54,335 bases of DNA from Sulfuritalea sp. GTDB taxonomy: Bacteria; Pseudomonadota; Gammaproteobacteria; Burkholderiales; Rhodocyclaceae. Below the pieces are notes generated by a model. That model saw only the letters and a program-made list of their open reading frames with translations. It ran no database searches and had not been told where the DNA came from. The stretch covers positions 1 to 54,335 of the forward strand of contig JADJQA010000080.1 in NCBI GenBank assembly GCA_016712985.1. Reading direction: 5' to 3'. A program made the position numbers and the translations under genes. Shown here piece by piece: positions 8,554-17,184 of this stretch. Position 1 is the stretch's first letter, and each line of letters opens with the position of its first letter.

Positions 8554-9525
8554 ATGTCCGATCTCTTCAACAGCATCGATGCCCGAACCCGGCTTGCAGG
8601 CACCAACAAGCTGGAGATACTGCTGTTCGCCCTTGGCCTGGACAGCCGCACCGGGCGCCGCGAAACCTTCGGCATCAACGTCTTCAAGGTGCGCGAGGTG
8701 ATGCGCACGCCGCCGATCACGGCGGCGCCCGACATGCCCGCCGCGGTCAAGGGCATGGTCAGCCTGCGTGGCGCCCTGGTGCCCGTGGTGGACCTGGCGG
8801 ACTACATCGGCATGCAGCCCGAGAGCCCTCGCGACATCATGATCGTGACCGAATACAACGGCAAGACCCAGGGGTTTCTGGTGGAATCCGTGGATACCAT
8901 TCTGCGTCTCGACTGGGAGCAAATGCGCGTCCCGCCGCAAATGCTGACGTCAAATCTGGGCGGCCTGGTGACGGCCGTCACCGAGTTGCCGGATGACCGG
9001 CTGGTGATGATGCTGGATGTCGAACGGGTCCTGGCGGAAACCGCCAAGGAAGACGACGCCATGATATTCAATGGCATCGAGCCGCTTGAGTGTCAGGACC
9101 GGACGATCCTGTTCGCCGACGATTCCTCGGTGGCGCGCGGCCAGATCGTGCGCACCCTGGCTGTCCTCGGGGTCAAGCACATCAGCGCCGTCAACGGACG
9201 CGCCGCGTGGGATGAGTTGCAGCGCATCGCCACTCTTGCCGAAACCACCGGCAAGCCTGTCAAGGACTATGTGCAACTGGTGCTGACCGATGTCGAGATG
9301 CCGGAAATGGATGGTTATCTGCTGACCAAGAAGATCAAGGCCGATCCGCGCTTCGCCGGTATCCCGATCATCATGCATTCGTCACTGTCATCGATGTCCA
9401 ACGAGCAATTGGGCCGCTCCGTGGGTGTCGATGAATATGTGCCGAAGTTCGAACCCCACCGCCTCGCGGAGACGCTCGGGCGCCTCCTTGGCGACAGGAA
9501 AGTCGCTGCCGCCGCCGCGAACTGA
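8554..9525 (+). CDS. cheV: CheV chemotaxis coupling protein, copy 1
   Basis: A CheW-like coupling domain (about residues 15-160; FGINVFKVREVM, MVSLRGALVPVVDL) is fused to a CheY-like receiver (about 180-315). The receiver shows acidic DD in FADDSSVAR, the phospho-acceptor Asp in LTDVEMPEMDGY and the Lys in YVPKF. CheV links receptors to CheA and can dampen signalling when phosphorylated. I chose the ATG at 8554 because the following sequence is the family N-terminus; an upstream in-frame ATG at 8512 would add 14 unsupported residues. A second cheV follows 17 bases downstream. No cheW lies in the window, so the two CheV proteins may carry coupling here. Confidence 0.92.
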   Translation: MSDLFNSIDARTRLAGTNKLEILLFALGLDSRTGRRETFGINVFKVREVMRTPPITAAPDMPAAVKGMVSLRGALVPVVDLADYIGMQPESPRDIMIVTEYNGKTQGFLVESVDTILRLDWEQMRVPPQMLTSNLGGLVTAVTELPDDRLVMMLDVERVLAETAKEDDAMIFNGIEPLECQDRTILFADDSSVARGQIVRTLAVLGVKHISAVNGRAAWDELQRIATLAETTGKPVKDYVQLVLTDVEMPEMDGYLLTKKIKADPRFAGIPIIMHSSLSSMSNEQLGRSVGVDEYVPKFEPHRLAETLGRLLGDRKVAAAAAN

Positions 9526-9542
9526 CAGGAGAGCCGGTTCCC

Positions 9543-10517
9543 ATGAACCTCACCCAGACGCAAGCAGGCAGCGGATCCAACGGTCATTCGATGTTGGACA
9601 ATGTCGACGCCCGCACCCAGCTTGCCGGTTCGAACCGGATGGAGATCCTGCTGTTTTCGCTGGGGACCCACGAAATCTTCGGCATCAATGTATTCAAGGT
9701 GCGCGAGGTCAGCCAGACGCCAAGCATCACCCAGGCGCCAAACATGCCCAGCGGGGTCGAAGGCCTGATCAGCCTGCGTGGCAACGTGATTCCTGTGCTC
9801 TCCCTGTCGAAGGTCATGAATCTGGCTGATGCGCCCGCGACGCGGGGTGGCTCGATGATGGTGACGGAATACAGCAAGCGAACCCTGGGCTTTCTGGTGC
9901 ATGGCGTCGACCGGATCATCCGCGTCGAATGGGACAAGGTGCGCGCGCCGGAGTCCGTGACCAGTGGTTCGCATGCCTACATCACGGCGATCACGGAACT
10001 GCCCAACGGCAAGCTGGTGTCGATCGTCGATGTCGAACAAATCATGGCGAATACCTTCGGCGAGGCGGTCATCGGCCAGATCGAGCGCATCCACGATGCC
10101 GAGAACCTGAGGGTCTTCTTCGTCGATGATTCCTCGGTAGCGCGCAAGAAGATCGCGGAAGTCATGGACAAGCTTGGCGTCAAGCACAAGCATGCGCTGA
10201 ATGGCATGGAGGCCTGGACCCGGCTGTCCGGCATGGCGACGCATGCCCAGCAGTTCGGGGAGAGCCTGCGCGACGAGGTTAACCTGATTCTGGTCGATGC
10301 CGAGATGCCGGAGATGGACGGCTATGTCCTCACCAAACACATCAAGGCCGACAAACGCTTTGCCGGCATTCCCGTGGTGATGCATTCATCGCTGTCATCG
10401 GAAGCCAACCGCGCGATGGGCAAGAGCGTGGGTGTGGACGCCTACGTGGCGAAGTTCGACGCAGATGCGCTGGCAGACACGCTGCGTCCGATGTTGATGA
10501 AATCTGCCCGCGAATGA
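9543..10517 (+). CDS. cheV: CheV chemotaxis coupling protein, copy 2
   Basis: A 324-residue CheW-receiver fusion, recognisably homologous to the preceding gene but clearly diverged. The CheW part has FGINVFKVREVSQTP and GLISLRGNVIPVLSL. The receiver has FVDDSSVARKKI, phospho-acceptor Asp in LVDAEMPEMDGYVL, the Thr/Ser switch in HSSLSSEA and the Lys in YVAKFD. The position directly after copy 1, with the same domain order and similar length, suggests an old tandem duplication. The stop is followed after 15 bases by cheY. Confidence 0.93.
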   Translation: MNLTQTQAGSGSNGHSMLDNVDARTQLAGSNRMEILLFSLGTHEIFGINVFKVREVSQTPSITQAPNMPSGVEGLISLRGNVIPVLSLSKVMNLADAPATRGGSMMVTEYSKRTLGFLVHGVDRIIRVEWDKVRAPESVTSGSHAYITAITELPNGKLVSIVDVEQIMANTFGEAVIGQIERIHDAENLRVFFVDDSSVARKKIAEVMDKLGVKHKHALNGMEAWTRLSGMATHAQQFGESLRDEVNLILVDAEMPEMDGYVLTKHIKADKRFAGIPVVMHSSLSSEANRAMGKSVGVDAYVAKFDADALADTLRPMLMKSARE

Positions 10518-10532
10518 TGGGACGAACGAGAA

Positions 10533-10935
10533 ATGGCGATTGAACCCGGCAAACTCAGGATTCTGGTGGTCGACGATTTTTCGACCATGCGGAGGATTGT
10601 GCGCAACCTGCTGAAGGAACTGGGCTTCACCAATGTCGAGGAGGCCGAGGACGGAGCGGTGGCCCTGGACAAAATTGCAGGGAGGGGCTTTCGATTTTGT
10701 CGTCTCGGACTGGAACATGCCCAACATGGATGGACTGACGCTCTTGAAGACCCTGCGCGCGGATGCGGCACTGAAGCATTTGCCGTTTCTGATGATTACT
10801 GCCGAGGCGAAGAAGGAGAACATCATCGCCGCGGCGCAGGCGGGCGCTTCGGGCTACATCGTCAAGCCCTTCACCGCGGGCACGCTGAGCGACAAACTGG
10901 CGAAGATCTTTGAAAAGATGGGGCAGGGCGCCTGA
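10533..10935 (+). CDS. cheY: CheY response regulator (one frameshift)
   Basis: CheY-P binds FliM and reverses the motor. The start at 10533 gives MAIEPGKLRILVVDDFSTMR, with the acidic pair DD. The frame then breaks at about 10670 in an AAAA run; removing one A gives DKLQGGAFDFVVSDWNMPNM with the phospho-acceptor Asp of SDWNMPNMDG, then FLMITAEAKKENII and the Lys of YIVKPFTAGTLSDKL. The corrected length is about 133 residues, close to family CheY. It sits between cheV and cheZ. Confidence 0.92.
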
Positions 10936-10964
10936 GGGCGCAATGCTTTCGGGAAAAGAGCGCG

Positions 10965-11804
10965 ATGGAAAATCCGGTCAAGCAAGACGACGGCAACGAT
11001 TCCGAGGATCTGCAGGCCTTGTTCGACAGCATCGCCGCGGGTGCCGCACCCACTCCGCCGCCCGCTCCGCCCCGTGCACGCGCTGATGCCTCGGGCGATT
11101 CGGACGATCTGCAGGCGTTGTTTGACAGCGTGGCTCAGGCGCCGCCTGCAAGGCCGGCGGCGACGCCCGTCGAGGGGAATGTGGACGGCGGTCCGCAGGA
11201 GGAAGTGGTATTCAATCGTTTGGGCCAGCTTGCCCGACAACTGCACGAAAGCCTGCGCGGACTCGGTGTAGACAAGGTGATGGCGGACACCGCGCACAAG
11301 GTAATCCCGGATGCTCGCCAGCGACTGGCCTACATTGCCCAGATGACGGAGCTGGCTGCCTCCAGGGTATTGAATGCCGCCGATATCGCCAAGCCGATCC
11401 AGGACGAACTGATGGCACGGTCTGATGCGCTGTCCAGGCGATGGGACAGGATGTTCTCCAACCAGTTGTCGGTGGATGAGTTCAAGGCGCTGGCGGGCGA
11501 CACGCGTACCTACTTTGCCGAAGCGCCAGCCAAGCTCAAGATCACCAACGAGCAGTTGATGGAAATCATGATGGCCCAGGATTTTCAGGATCTCACCGGG
11601 CAGGTCATCAAGAAGGTGGTGGATGTGGTGCAGGTAATGGAGACTCAACTCCTCAGCCTGTTGATCGAAGCCATGCCGGAACAGCGCAAGGCCGAGGCGC
11701 CCGAGGGCCTGCTGAATGGGCCGGTGATCAGTTCGGCGGGACGTGGCGACGTGGTGACCAGTCAGGCGCAGGTCGATGACCTGCTGGAGAGCCTGGGATT
11801 CTGA
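10965..11804 (+). CDS. cheZ: CheZ, CheY-P phosphatase
   Basis: A 279-residue phosphatase that speeds dephosphorylation of CheY-P. The long helical core carries the active-site motif QDFQDLTGQ at about residues 205-213, so the catalytic Asp and Gln should be about 209 and 213. The C-terminal CheY-binding peptide ends DDLLESLGF. It is longer than E. coli CheZ because of an N-terminal low-complexity extension of about 70 residues. That extension contains two near-identical segments, EDLQALFDSIA (about 14-24) and DDLQALFDSVA (about 47-57), separated by a proline-rich linker. Confidence 0.95.
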   Translation: MENPVKQDDGNDSEDLQALFDSIAAGAAPTPPPAPPRARADASGDSDDLQALFDSVAQAPPARPAATPVEGNVDGGPQEEVVFNRLGQLARQLHESLRGLGVDKVMADTAHKVIPDARQRLAYIAQMTELAASRVLNAADIAKPIQDELMARSDALSRRWDRMFSNQLSVDEFKALAGDTRTYFAEAPAKLKITNEQLMEIMMAQDFQDLTGQVIKKVVDVVQVMETQLLSLLIEAMPEQRKAEAPEGLLNGPVISSAGRGDVVTSQAQVDDLLESLGF

Positions 11805-11942
11805 TGGCATGTTGCATTCAGTCGAACGCCGCGTTGCGGGAATCTGCCTGGCGGCTCCCGCTGTCCGCGACCCTTCGTGGCGTCGTCATTTCGACGCTGG
11901 CCGAAACTGTTTGAAATCCGGCGGTTTTCCGGGGAGACGGCA

Positions 11943-13859
11943 ATGAGCGATTTTCAGGGAATGGAAGACCTTCTCCAGGATTTTCTGGTTGAAGCCGGCG
12001 ATCTCCTGTCGGTGGTTGATAACAAGTTGGTCGATCTCGAGCAGAACCCCAAGGATCACGCGCTGCTCAACGAGATCTTTCGCGGCTTTCACACCATCAA
12101 GGGTGGCGCGGGTTTCCTCAATGCCGCCGAATTGGTAACACTCTGTCATTTGACGGAGAACCTGTTTGACCGCTTGCGCAACGGCGAGATAAGCCTCAGC
12201 GGCGAACTCATGGATGTGATCATGGCCGCAACGGCGGGGGTGCGCGACATGTTCGGTACGCTGCAGCGCGGAGCGCTGCCCGATCCCGCCGCCTCCGATG
12301 TTCTGGCGAGGCTCAAGGCGGCCCTGGCCGGTGAGCCGCTGGTCCCCGTTGCGGCGCCAGTCGCCACGGCCGTTGCCGTGGCGGCGTCGGCAGCCAGTGC
12401 GCAGACAGCCGTGGGTGCCGGCCCCGACTGGAACAAGCTGTTCGGCGCCGTGACCGGCGCTGCCGCACCGGCGGCAGCCATGGCGGCCACCGGCCTGCTG
12501 CCCGGTGCGGCCCGCGTCAGCCATGATGTCACGGGCGAGACGCCGGAACAGATCATTCACGCCGCGGTCGGGCGCCGCGCCTCCGACAAGCCGGGTGCGC
12601 AGGTTCCGGCGGGTCGTCGTGACGCGGAGAAGACGCGTGACAACTCGATCCGGGTCGATACCTCGCGACTCGATCAGGTGCTCAATCTCTCGGGTGAGAT
12701 AGGGCTGACCAAGAACCGTCTGAACGCATTGCGCTCGGACATCCTGAATGGCCGCTCGGACACGGAGACGCTGCACGCGCTTGATCAGGCGGTAAGCCAA
12801 CTCGATCTGCTGGTGTCGGATCTGCAGAACGCGGTGATGAAAACCCGCATGCAGCCGGTGGGTCGTCTGTTCCAGAAATATCCGCGCATTGCGCGGGATC
12901 TTGCCCGCAGCCTTGGCAAGGATGTCGAACTCGTGCTGGTTGGCGAGGAGACCGAAATCGACAAGACCATGATCGAGGACTTGTCCGACCCGATCATTCA
13001 CCTGATTCGCAACGCGGTGGATCATGGCGTGGAATCAACCGAGGACAGGCGCGCGGCCGGCAAGCCGGAAAAATCCCAGGTGCGACTCGAAGCGCGTCAG
13101 GAAGGTGACCACATCATTCTTCTGGTCTCCGATGACGGCCGCGGAATGAGTGCCGAGAAGTTGCGCGCAAAGGCGCTGGAGAAGGGCATCATCACCGACG
13201 AAGAAGCCAACGCGATGGACGAGCGGCAGAGCTTCAACCTCGTGCTGTTGCCGGGCTTCTCGACCAAGGATGTCGCCTCCGACGTGTCCGGCCGCGGTGT
13301 CGGCATGGACGTGGTCAAGACCAACATCCAGAAGCTTAATGGTTCCATTGAGATCAAGAGCGTCCTGGGCAAGGGGTCGAGCTTCATCATTTCCCTGCCG
13401 CTGACGCTGGCGATCCTGCCGGTACTGCTGGTGAAGTTGGGCGAGCAGCCGTTCGCCGTGCCGCTGTCGATGGTCAGGGAAATCATGCCCATAAAGATCG
13501 AGGACGTGCAGGAGGTGGGCGGCTGCGCCACCATGGTGGTTCGCGGCGAGATCATGCCCATGTATCCGCTCAACCACCTGCTCGGCTGGTCTTCGGAACT
13601 GGTTCCCCAGTACGGCGTGTTGATGCAAATGGCCGAACAGACATTTGTTCTGGCCATCGACGGCTTCATGGGGCGCGAAGATGCGGTGATCAAGTCGCTT
13701 GATGATTTTCGGCCCAAGGGCGTAGCCGGTGTCACCACGCTTTCGAATGGACAGATCGTGCTGATCCTTGACATGAAAGAAGTTCTCGGGGCGTTTGGCG
13801 AAAGCCGCGGCGTGCCGCGCTCATCCTTCATGCCGATCGAGAAACTGGCGGCCGCCTGA
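11943..13859 (+). CDS. cheA: CheA chemotaxis histidine kinase
   Basis: A 638-residue kinase from the ATG at 11943; an upstream in-frame start at 11877 would add unsupported residues. P1 holds the phosphorylated His50 in IFRGFHTIKGGAGFLN. A long Ala-rich linker (about 105-225) replaces a recognisable P2 domain. P3 dimerisation begins near IRVDTSRLDQVLNLSGEIG. P4 has the ATP-site boxes HLIRNAVDHG, DDGRGMS and GRGVGMDVV. P5 (about 500-630) is CheW-like. It is the last che gene here and is followed by flhB after 87 bases. cheW, cheR, cheB and cheD are absent and must be encoded elsewhere if the pathway is complete. Confidence 0.96.
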   Translation: MSDFQGMEDLLQDFLVEAGDLLSVVDNKLVDLEQNPKDHALLNEIFRGFHTIKGGAGFLNAAELVTLCHLTENLFDRLRNGEISLSGELMDVIMAATAGVRDMFGTLQRGALPDPAASDVLARLKAALAGEPLVPVAAPVATAVAVAASAASAQTAVGAGPDWNKLFGAVTGAAAPAAAMAATGLLPGAARVSHDVTGETPEQIIHAAVGRRASDKPGAQVPAGRRDAEKTRDNSIRVDTSRLDQVLNLSGEIGLTKNRLNALRSDILNGRSDTETLHALDQAVSQLDLLVSDLQNAVMKTRMQPVGRLFQKYPRIARDLARSLGKDVELVLVGEETEIDKTMIEDLSDPIIHLIRNAVDHGVESTEDRRAAGKPEKSQVRLEARQEGDHIILLVSDDGRGMSAEKLRAKALEKGIITDEEANAMDERQSFNLVLLPGFSTKDVASDVSGRGVGMDVVKTNIQKLNGSIEIKSVLGKGSSFIISLPLTLAILPVLLVKLGEQPFAVPLSMVREIMPIKIEDVQEVGGCATMVVRGEIMPMYPLNHLLGWSSELVPQYGVLMQMAEQTFVLAIDGFMGREDAVIKSLDDFRPKGVAGVTTLSNGQIVLILDMKEVLGAFGESRGVPRSSFMPIEKLAAA

Positions 13860-13913
13860 CTTTCAAATAGCGGGCGTTTTAGCGCCTGTTCACGGGTTCT
13901 CCGGTTGGGCCGG

Positions 13914-13928
13914 CGGCAATAATTGCCG
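13914..13928. repeat. Small perfect palindrome upstream of flhB
   Basis: CGGCAAT-A-ATTGCCG lies 19 bases before the flhB start. It has no T-run after it, so it is more likely a protein-binding site or chance than a terminator. Confidence 0.3.
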
Positions 13929-13946
13929 GTATGAGCGAGAAACTCC

Positions 13947-15092
13947 GTGGCTGAAGAAAGCGATCTCGAACGCACAGAACCGGCGTCATCGAGGCGCCTT
14001 GAAAAGGCGCGCGAAGAGGGCAATGTCCCGCAGTCGCGTGAACTGATGGCCTTCATGGTGCTGGCGGCGGGTGCCGGCGCCTTCTGGGTTCTCGGCGGCT
14101 GGCTCTCCCAGCGCTCGTCCGGCCTGTTGCGGCATGGCTTGAGTTTCAGCCGGGACGCCGCCTTCGATACCTCCCTGATGACCGGATTGGCGGTTTCGCT
14201 GACGACCGAGGCATTCCTCATCGCCGGGCCGATCTTCCTGCTCGCCATGGCGGCGGCAATGGGCACGCCGTTCATGATCGGCGGCGCGGTAATCTCGGCG
14301 AAGGCCTTCCAACTGGATTTCGCCCGCATGGATCCCGCCAAGGGATTCGCGCGGATGTTCTCCTGGCAAAGCGTGGCCGAACTGGTCAAGGCGGTACTCA
14401 AGGCACTGCTGATCGGCGGCGTCTTGTACTGGGTGGTGATCCATGAGCAGGATCGCCTGTTCGCCCTGCTCAGCCAGCCCGTCGAGACCGCACTGATCTC
14501 GTTTGCGCGGGTGCTGCTCTACAGCTTTCTCGCGATCGTCGTCGGACTTGCCGTGATCGCAGCGATCGACGTTCCTTTTCAGCTCTGGCAATACCATGAC
14601 CGGTTGAAGATGACCGTTGAGGACCTGAAGAGGGAAGTCCGCGAGAGCGAGGGCGACCCGCATCTGAGGGCGCGGATTCGCAGCCAGCAGCGCGAGTTGG
14701 CGCGCAGCCGCATGATGTCGGAAGTGCCCAGGGCCGACGTGGTGGTCACCAATCCGACCCATTTCGCGGTGGCCCTGAAATACGAGAGCGGCAAGATGGG
14801 AGCGCCCGTCATAGTGGCCAAGGGCATGAACCTGATTGCGCAACGGATCCGCGACCTGGCGGACGAGAACCATGTGCCGATTCTCGAAGCGCCCCCGCTG
14901 GCGCGGGCGTTGCACCGTTACGCGGATGTCGGCGACCAGATTCCGGCGGCGCTGTACACGGCGGTGGCCGAGGTCATGGCCTATGTGTATCAGTTGAACC
15001 GGTTCGCCATGTCCGCGGGAGGAGTTCTGCCTCCCGTTGCTCCGGCGGATATCGCCGTTCCCGCTGGCATGGACCCCGGAACTGCTGAATGA
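13947..15092 (+). CDS. flhB: FlhB, flagellar type III export switch protein
   Basis: A 381-residue export-gate component that controls the change from hook to filament substrates. The start is GTG at 13947, giving MAEESDLERTEPASSRRLEK. Four membrane helices lie in residues about 30-210. The cytoplasmic domain carries the self-cleavage motif NPTH at about residues 269-272, followed by FAVALKY and GAPVIVAKG. A proline-rich tail follows. The stop overlaps the natural flhA ATG in an ATGA arrangement (15089-15092), so the two are translationally coupled. Confidence 0.95.
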   Translation: MAEESDLERTEPASSRRLEKAREEGNVPQSRELMAFMVLAAGAGAFWVLGGWLSQRSSGLLRHGLSFSRDAAFDTSLMTGLAVSLTTEAFLIAGPIFLLAMAAAMGTPFMIGGAVISAKAFQLDFARMDPAKGFARMFSWQSVAELVKAVLKALLIGGVLYWVVIHEQDRLFALLSQPVETALISFARVLLYSFLAIVVGLAVIAAIDVPFQLWQYHDRLKMTVEDLKREVRESEGDPHLRARIRSQQRELARSRMMSEVPRADVVVTNPTHFAVALKYESGKMGAPVIVAKGMNLIAQRIRDLADENHVPILEAPPLARALHRYADVGDQIPAALYTAVAEVMAYVYQLNRFAMSAGGVLPPVAPADIAVPAGMDPGTAE

Positions 15093-17184
15093 ACGACGCG
15101 CTGACGCTGCAGCGGTTTTCGGAAGGCTGAACATTCGCCAGATGCTGGCGCCGCTGCTGATCGTCCTGATCCTGTCGATGATGGTGCTGCCGCTGCCGCC
15201 CTTCGCGCTGGACGTGTTCCTTACCTTCAACATCGCCATCTCGGTGATGGTGCTGCTGGTGGCGATGTACACCCTGAAGCCGTTGGATTTCTCGATTTTC
15301 CCGACGGTATTGCTGGTCACCACACTGTTGCGCCTGTCGCTCAACGTCGCCTCGACGCGCATCATCCTGTTGCAGGGACACAACGGTCCCGATGCGGCGG
15401 GCAAGGTCATCGAAGCCTTCGGTCACTTCCTGGTCGGCGGCAACTATGCGGTAGGCATCGTGGTGTTCATCATCCTGACCTTGATCAACTTCGTGGTGAT
15501 CACCAAGGGCGCCGGCCGCATCGCCGAAGTCACGGCGCGTTTTACCCTGGATGCGATGCCGGGCAAGCAGATGGCCATCGACGCCGACCTGAATGCCGGC
15601 CTGATCGGCGAGGACGAGGCGCGCAAGCGCCGCGCCGCAGTCGCCCAGGAAGCGGATTTCTACGGATCCATGGATGGCGCCTCGAAGTTTGTCCGCGGCG
15701 ATGCGGTGGCGGGCATCCTGATCCTGTTCATCAACATCATCGGCGGTCTGATCATCGGTGTGATCCAGCACGACATGTCGGCTGGCGATGCGGCGAAAAC
15801 CTACACCCTGCTGACCATCGGCGACGGGCTGGTGGCGCAGATTCCGGCGCTGATCATCTCGACCGCGGCCGGTCTGGTGGTCACGCGCGTCGCCACCGGG
15901 CAGGACATCGGCCAGCAACTGGTTGCGCAGTTGTTCGGCAATCCGATGATCCTCGCCATCACGGCGGCCATTCTGGGGATCCTCGGGCTGATACCCGGCA
16001 TGCCGAACTTTGTCTTTCTGATGCTTGGATCGATCCTGGGATTCCTTGCCTGGCGGATGATGAAAGTCTCCGCGGCGGGCGAGCGCGCTGGCCAGATCGC
16101 GGCGTCCGAACAACAGGCGGCCGCCGTGCCGGAGAGTATCGAGGCAAGCTGGTCGGATGTTGCGCAGGTGGATGTTCTCGGTCTCGAAGTGGGCTATCGC
16201 CTGATCCCCATGGTTGACCGGGGCCAGGATGGCGAATTGCTCAAACGCATTCGCGGCTTGCGCAAGAAATTCGCCCAGGAGATCGGATTCCTGTCGGCGC
16301 CAGTGCATATCCGGGACAATCTGGAGCTGCGCCCCAACGCCTATCGCGTCACGTTGAAGGGCGTCGCGATCGGCAACGGCGAGGCGTTTCCGGGCAAGTA
16401 CCTGGCGATCAATCCAGGGCGCGTTTCCGGGCAATTGGCCGGCACGCCCACGGAGGATCCGGCCTTCGGCCTGCCAGCCGTGTGGATCGACGCCGGACTG
16501 AGGGAGCAGGCCCAGGTTTTCGGCTACACCGTGGTAGATGCCAGTACGGTAATCGCGACCCATCTGAACCACATCATCCTGTCGCATGCCGGCGAACTGC
16601 TCGGCCGCCAGGAAACCCAGGCGCTGCTCGATCACATCGCCAAGGAATCGCCCAAGCTGATCGAGGATCTGGTGCCCAAGCAGGTGCCGCTGTCCGTATT
16701 GCAGCGTGTGTTGCAAAACCTGCTCGAGGAAGGCGTCAATATCCGTGACATGCGAACCATCGTTGAAACCCTGGCCGAACATGCGCCGCGGAATCAGGAC
16801 CCCCTGGTGCTTGCCTCGCAGGTGCGCATTGCGCTGGGGCGCGCGATCGTTCAGCAGCTTTATCCGGGCAGCGAGGAGATGCAGGTGATGGCCCTCGAAC
16901 CGGGGCTCGAGCGCTTGCTCAGCCAAGCCCTGCAAGGCGGAGGAGACGATGCCTCGGGAATCGAACCGGGGCTTGCCGACACGCTGATGCGCCAGACCGC
17001 AGCCGCGTCGCAGCGCCAGGCAGAGCTCGGTCTGCCCCCTGTCCTGCTGGTCCCAGGGAACGTGCGCTGGCTGCTTTCCCGCTTTTTGCGGCGCGTGGTT
17101 CCCCAGCTCAAGGTGATCGCCAATGCCGAAGTGCCGGATTCCCGAACGATCAAGGTGACGACCATCATCGGAGCAACTAAATGA
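15089..17184 (+). CDS. flhA: FlhA, flagellar type III export gate protein (frameshift near the start)
   Basis: A large export-gate protein: eight membrane helices in the first half and a cytoplasmic substrate and chaperone docking domain (about residues 350-690). Conserved FHIPEP-region features include RLSLNVASTRIIL, MPGKQMAIDADLNAGLI, DFYGSMDGASKFVRGDA and GDGLVAQIPALIISTAAG. The ATG at 15089 overlaps the flhB stop and reads MNDALTLQR, but that frame stops at about 15130. Adding one T to the TTTT run at 15116-15119 joins it to GRLNIRQMLAPL and the long open frame. A TTG at 15037 inside flhB is the only start that keeps the sequence as written, and it is unlikely. Confidence 0.92.

Noticed and set aside
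15037..15088. TTG at 15037 as the flhA start
   Set aside because: It lies deep in flhB and yields residues unlike FlhA; the overlapping ATG at 15089 with one missing T explains the family N-terminus.
14974..16935. Minus-strand open frame of 653 codons opposite flhA
   Set aside because: No recognisable protein, skewed composition, fully covered by flhB and flhA on the plus strand.
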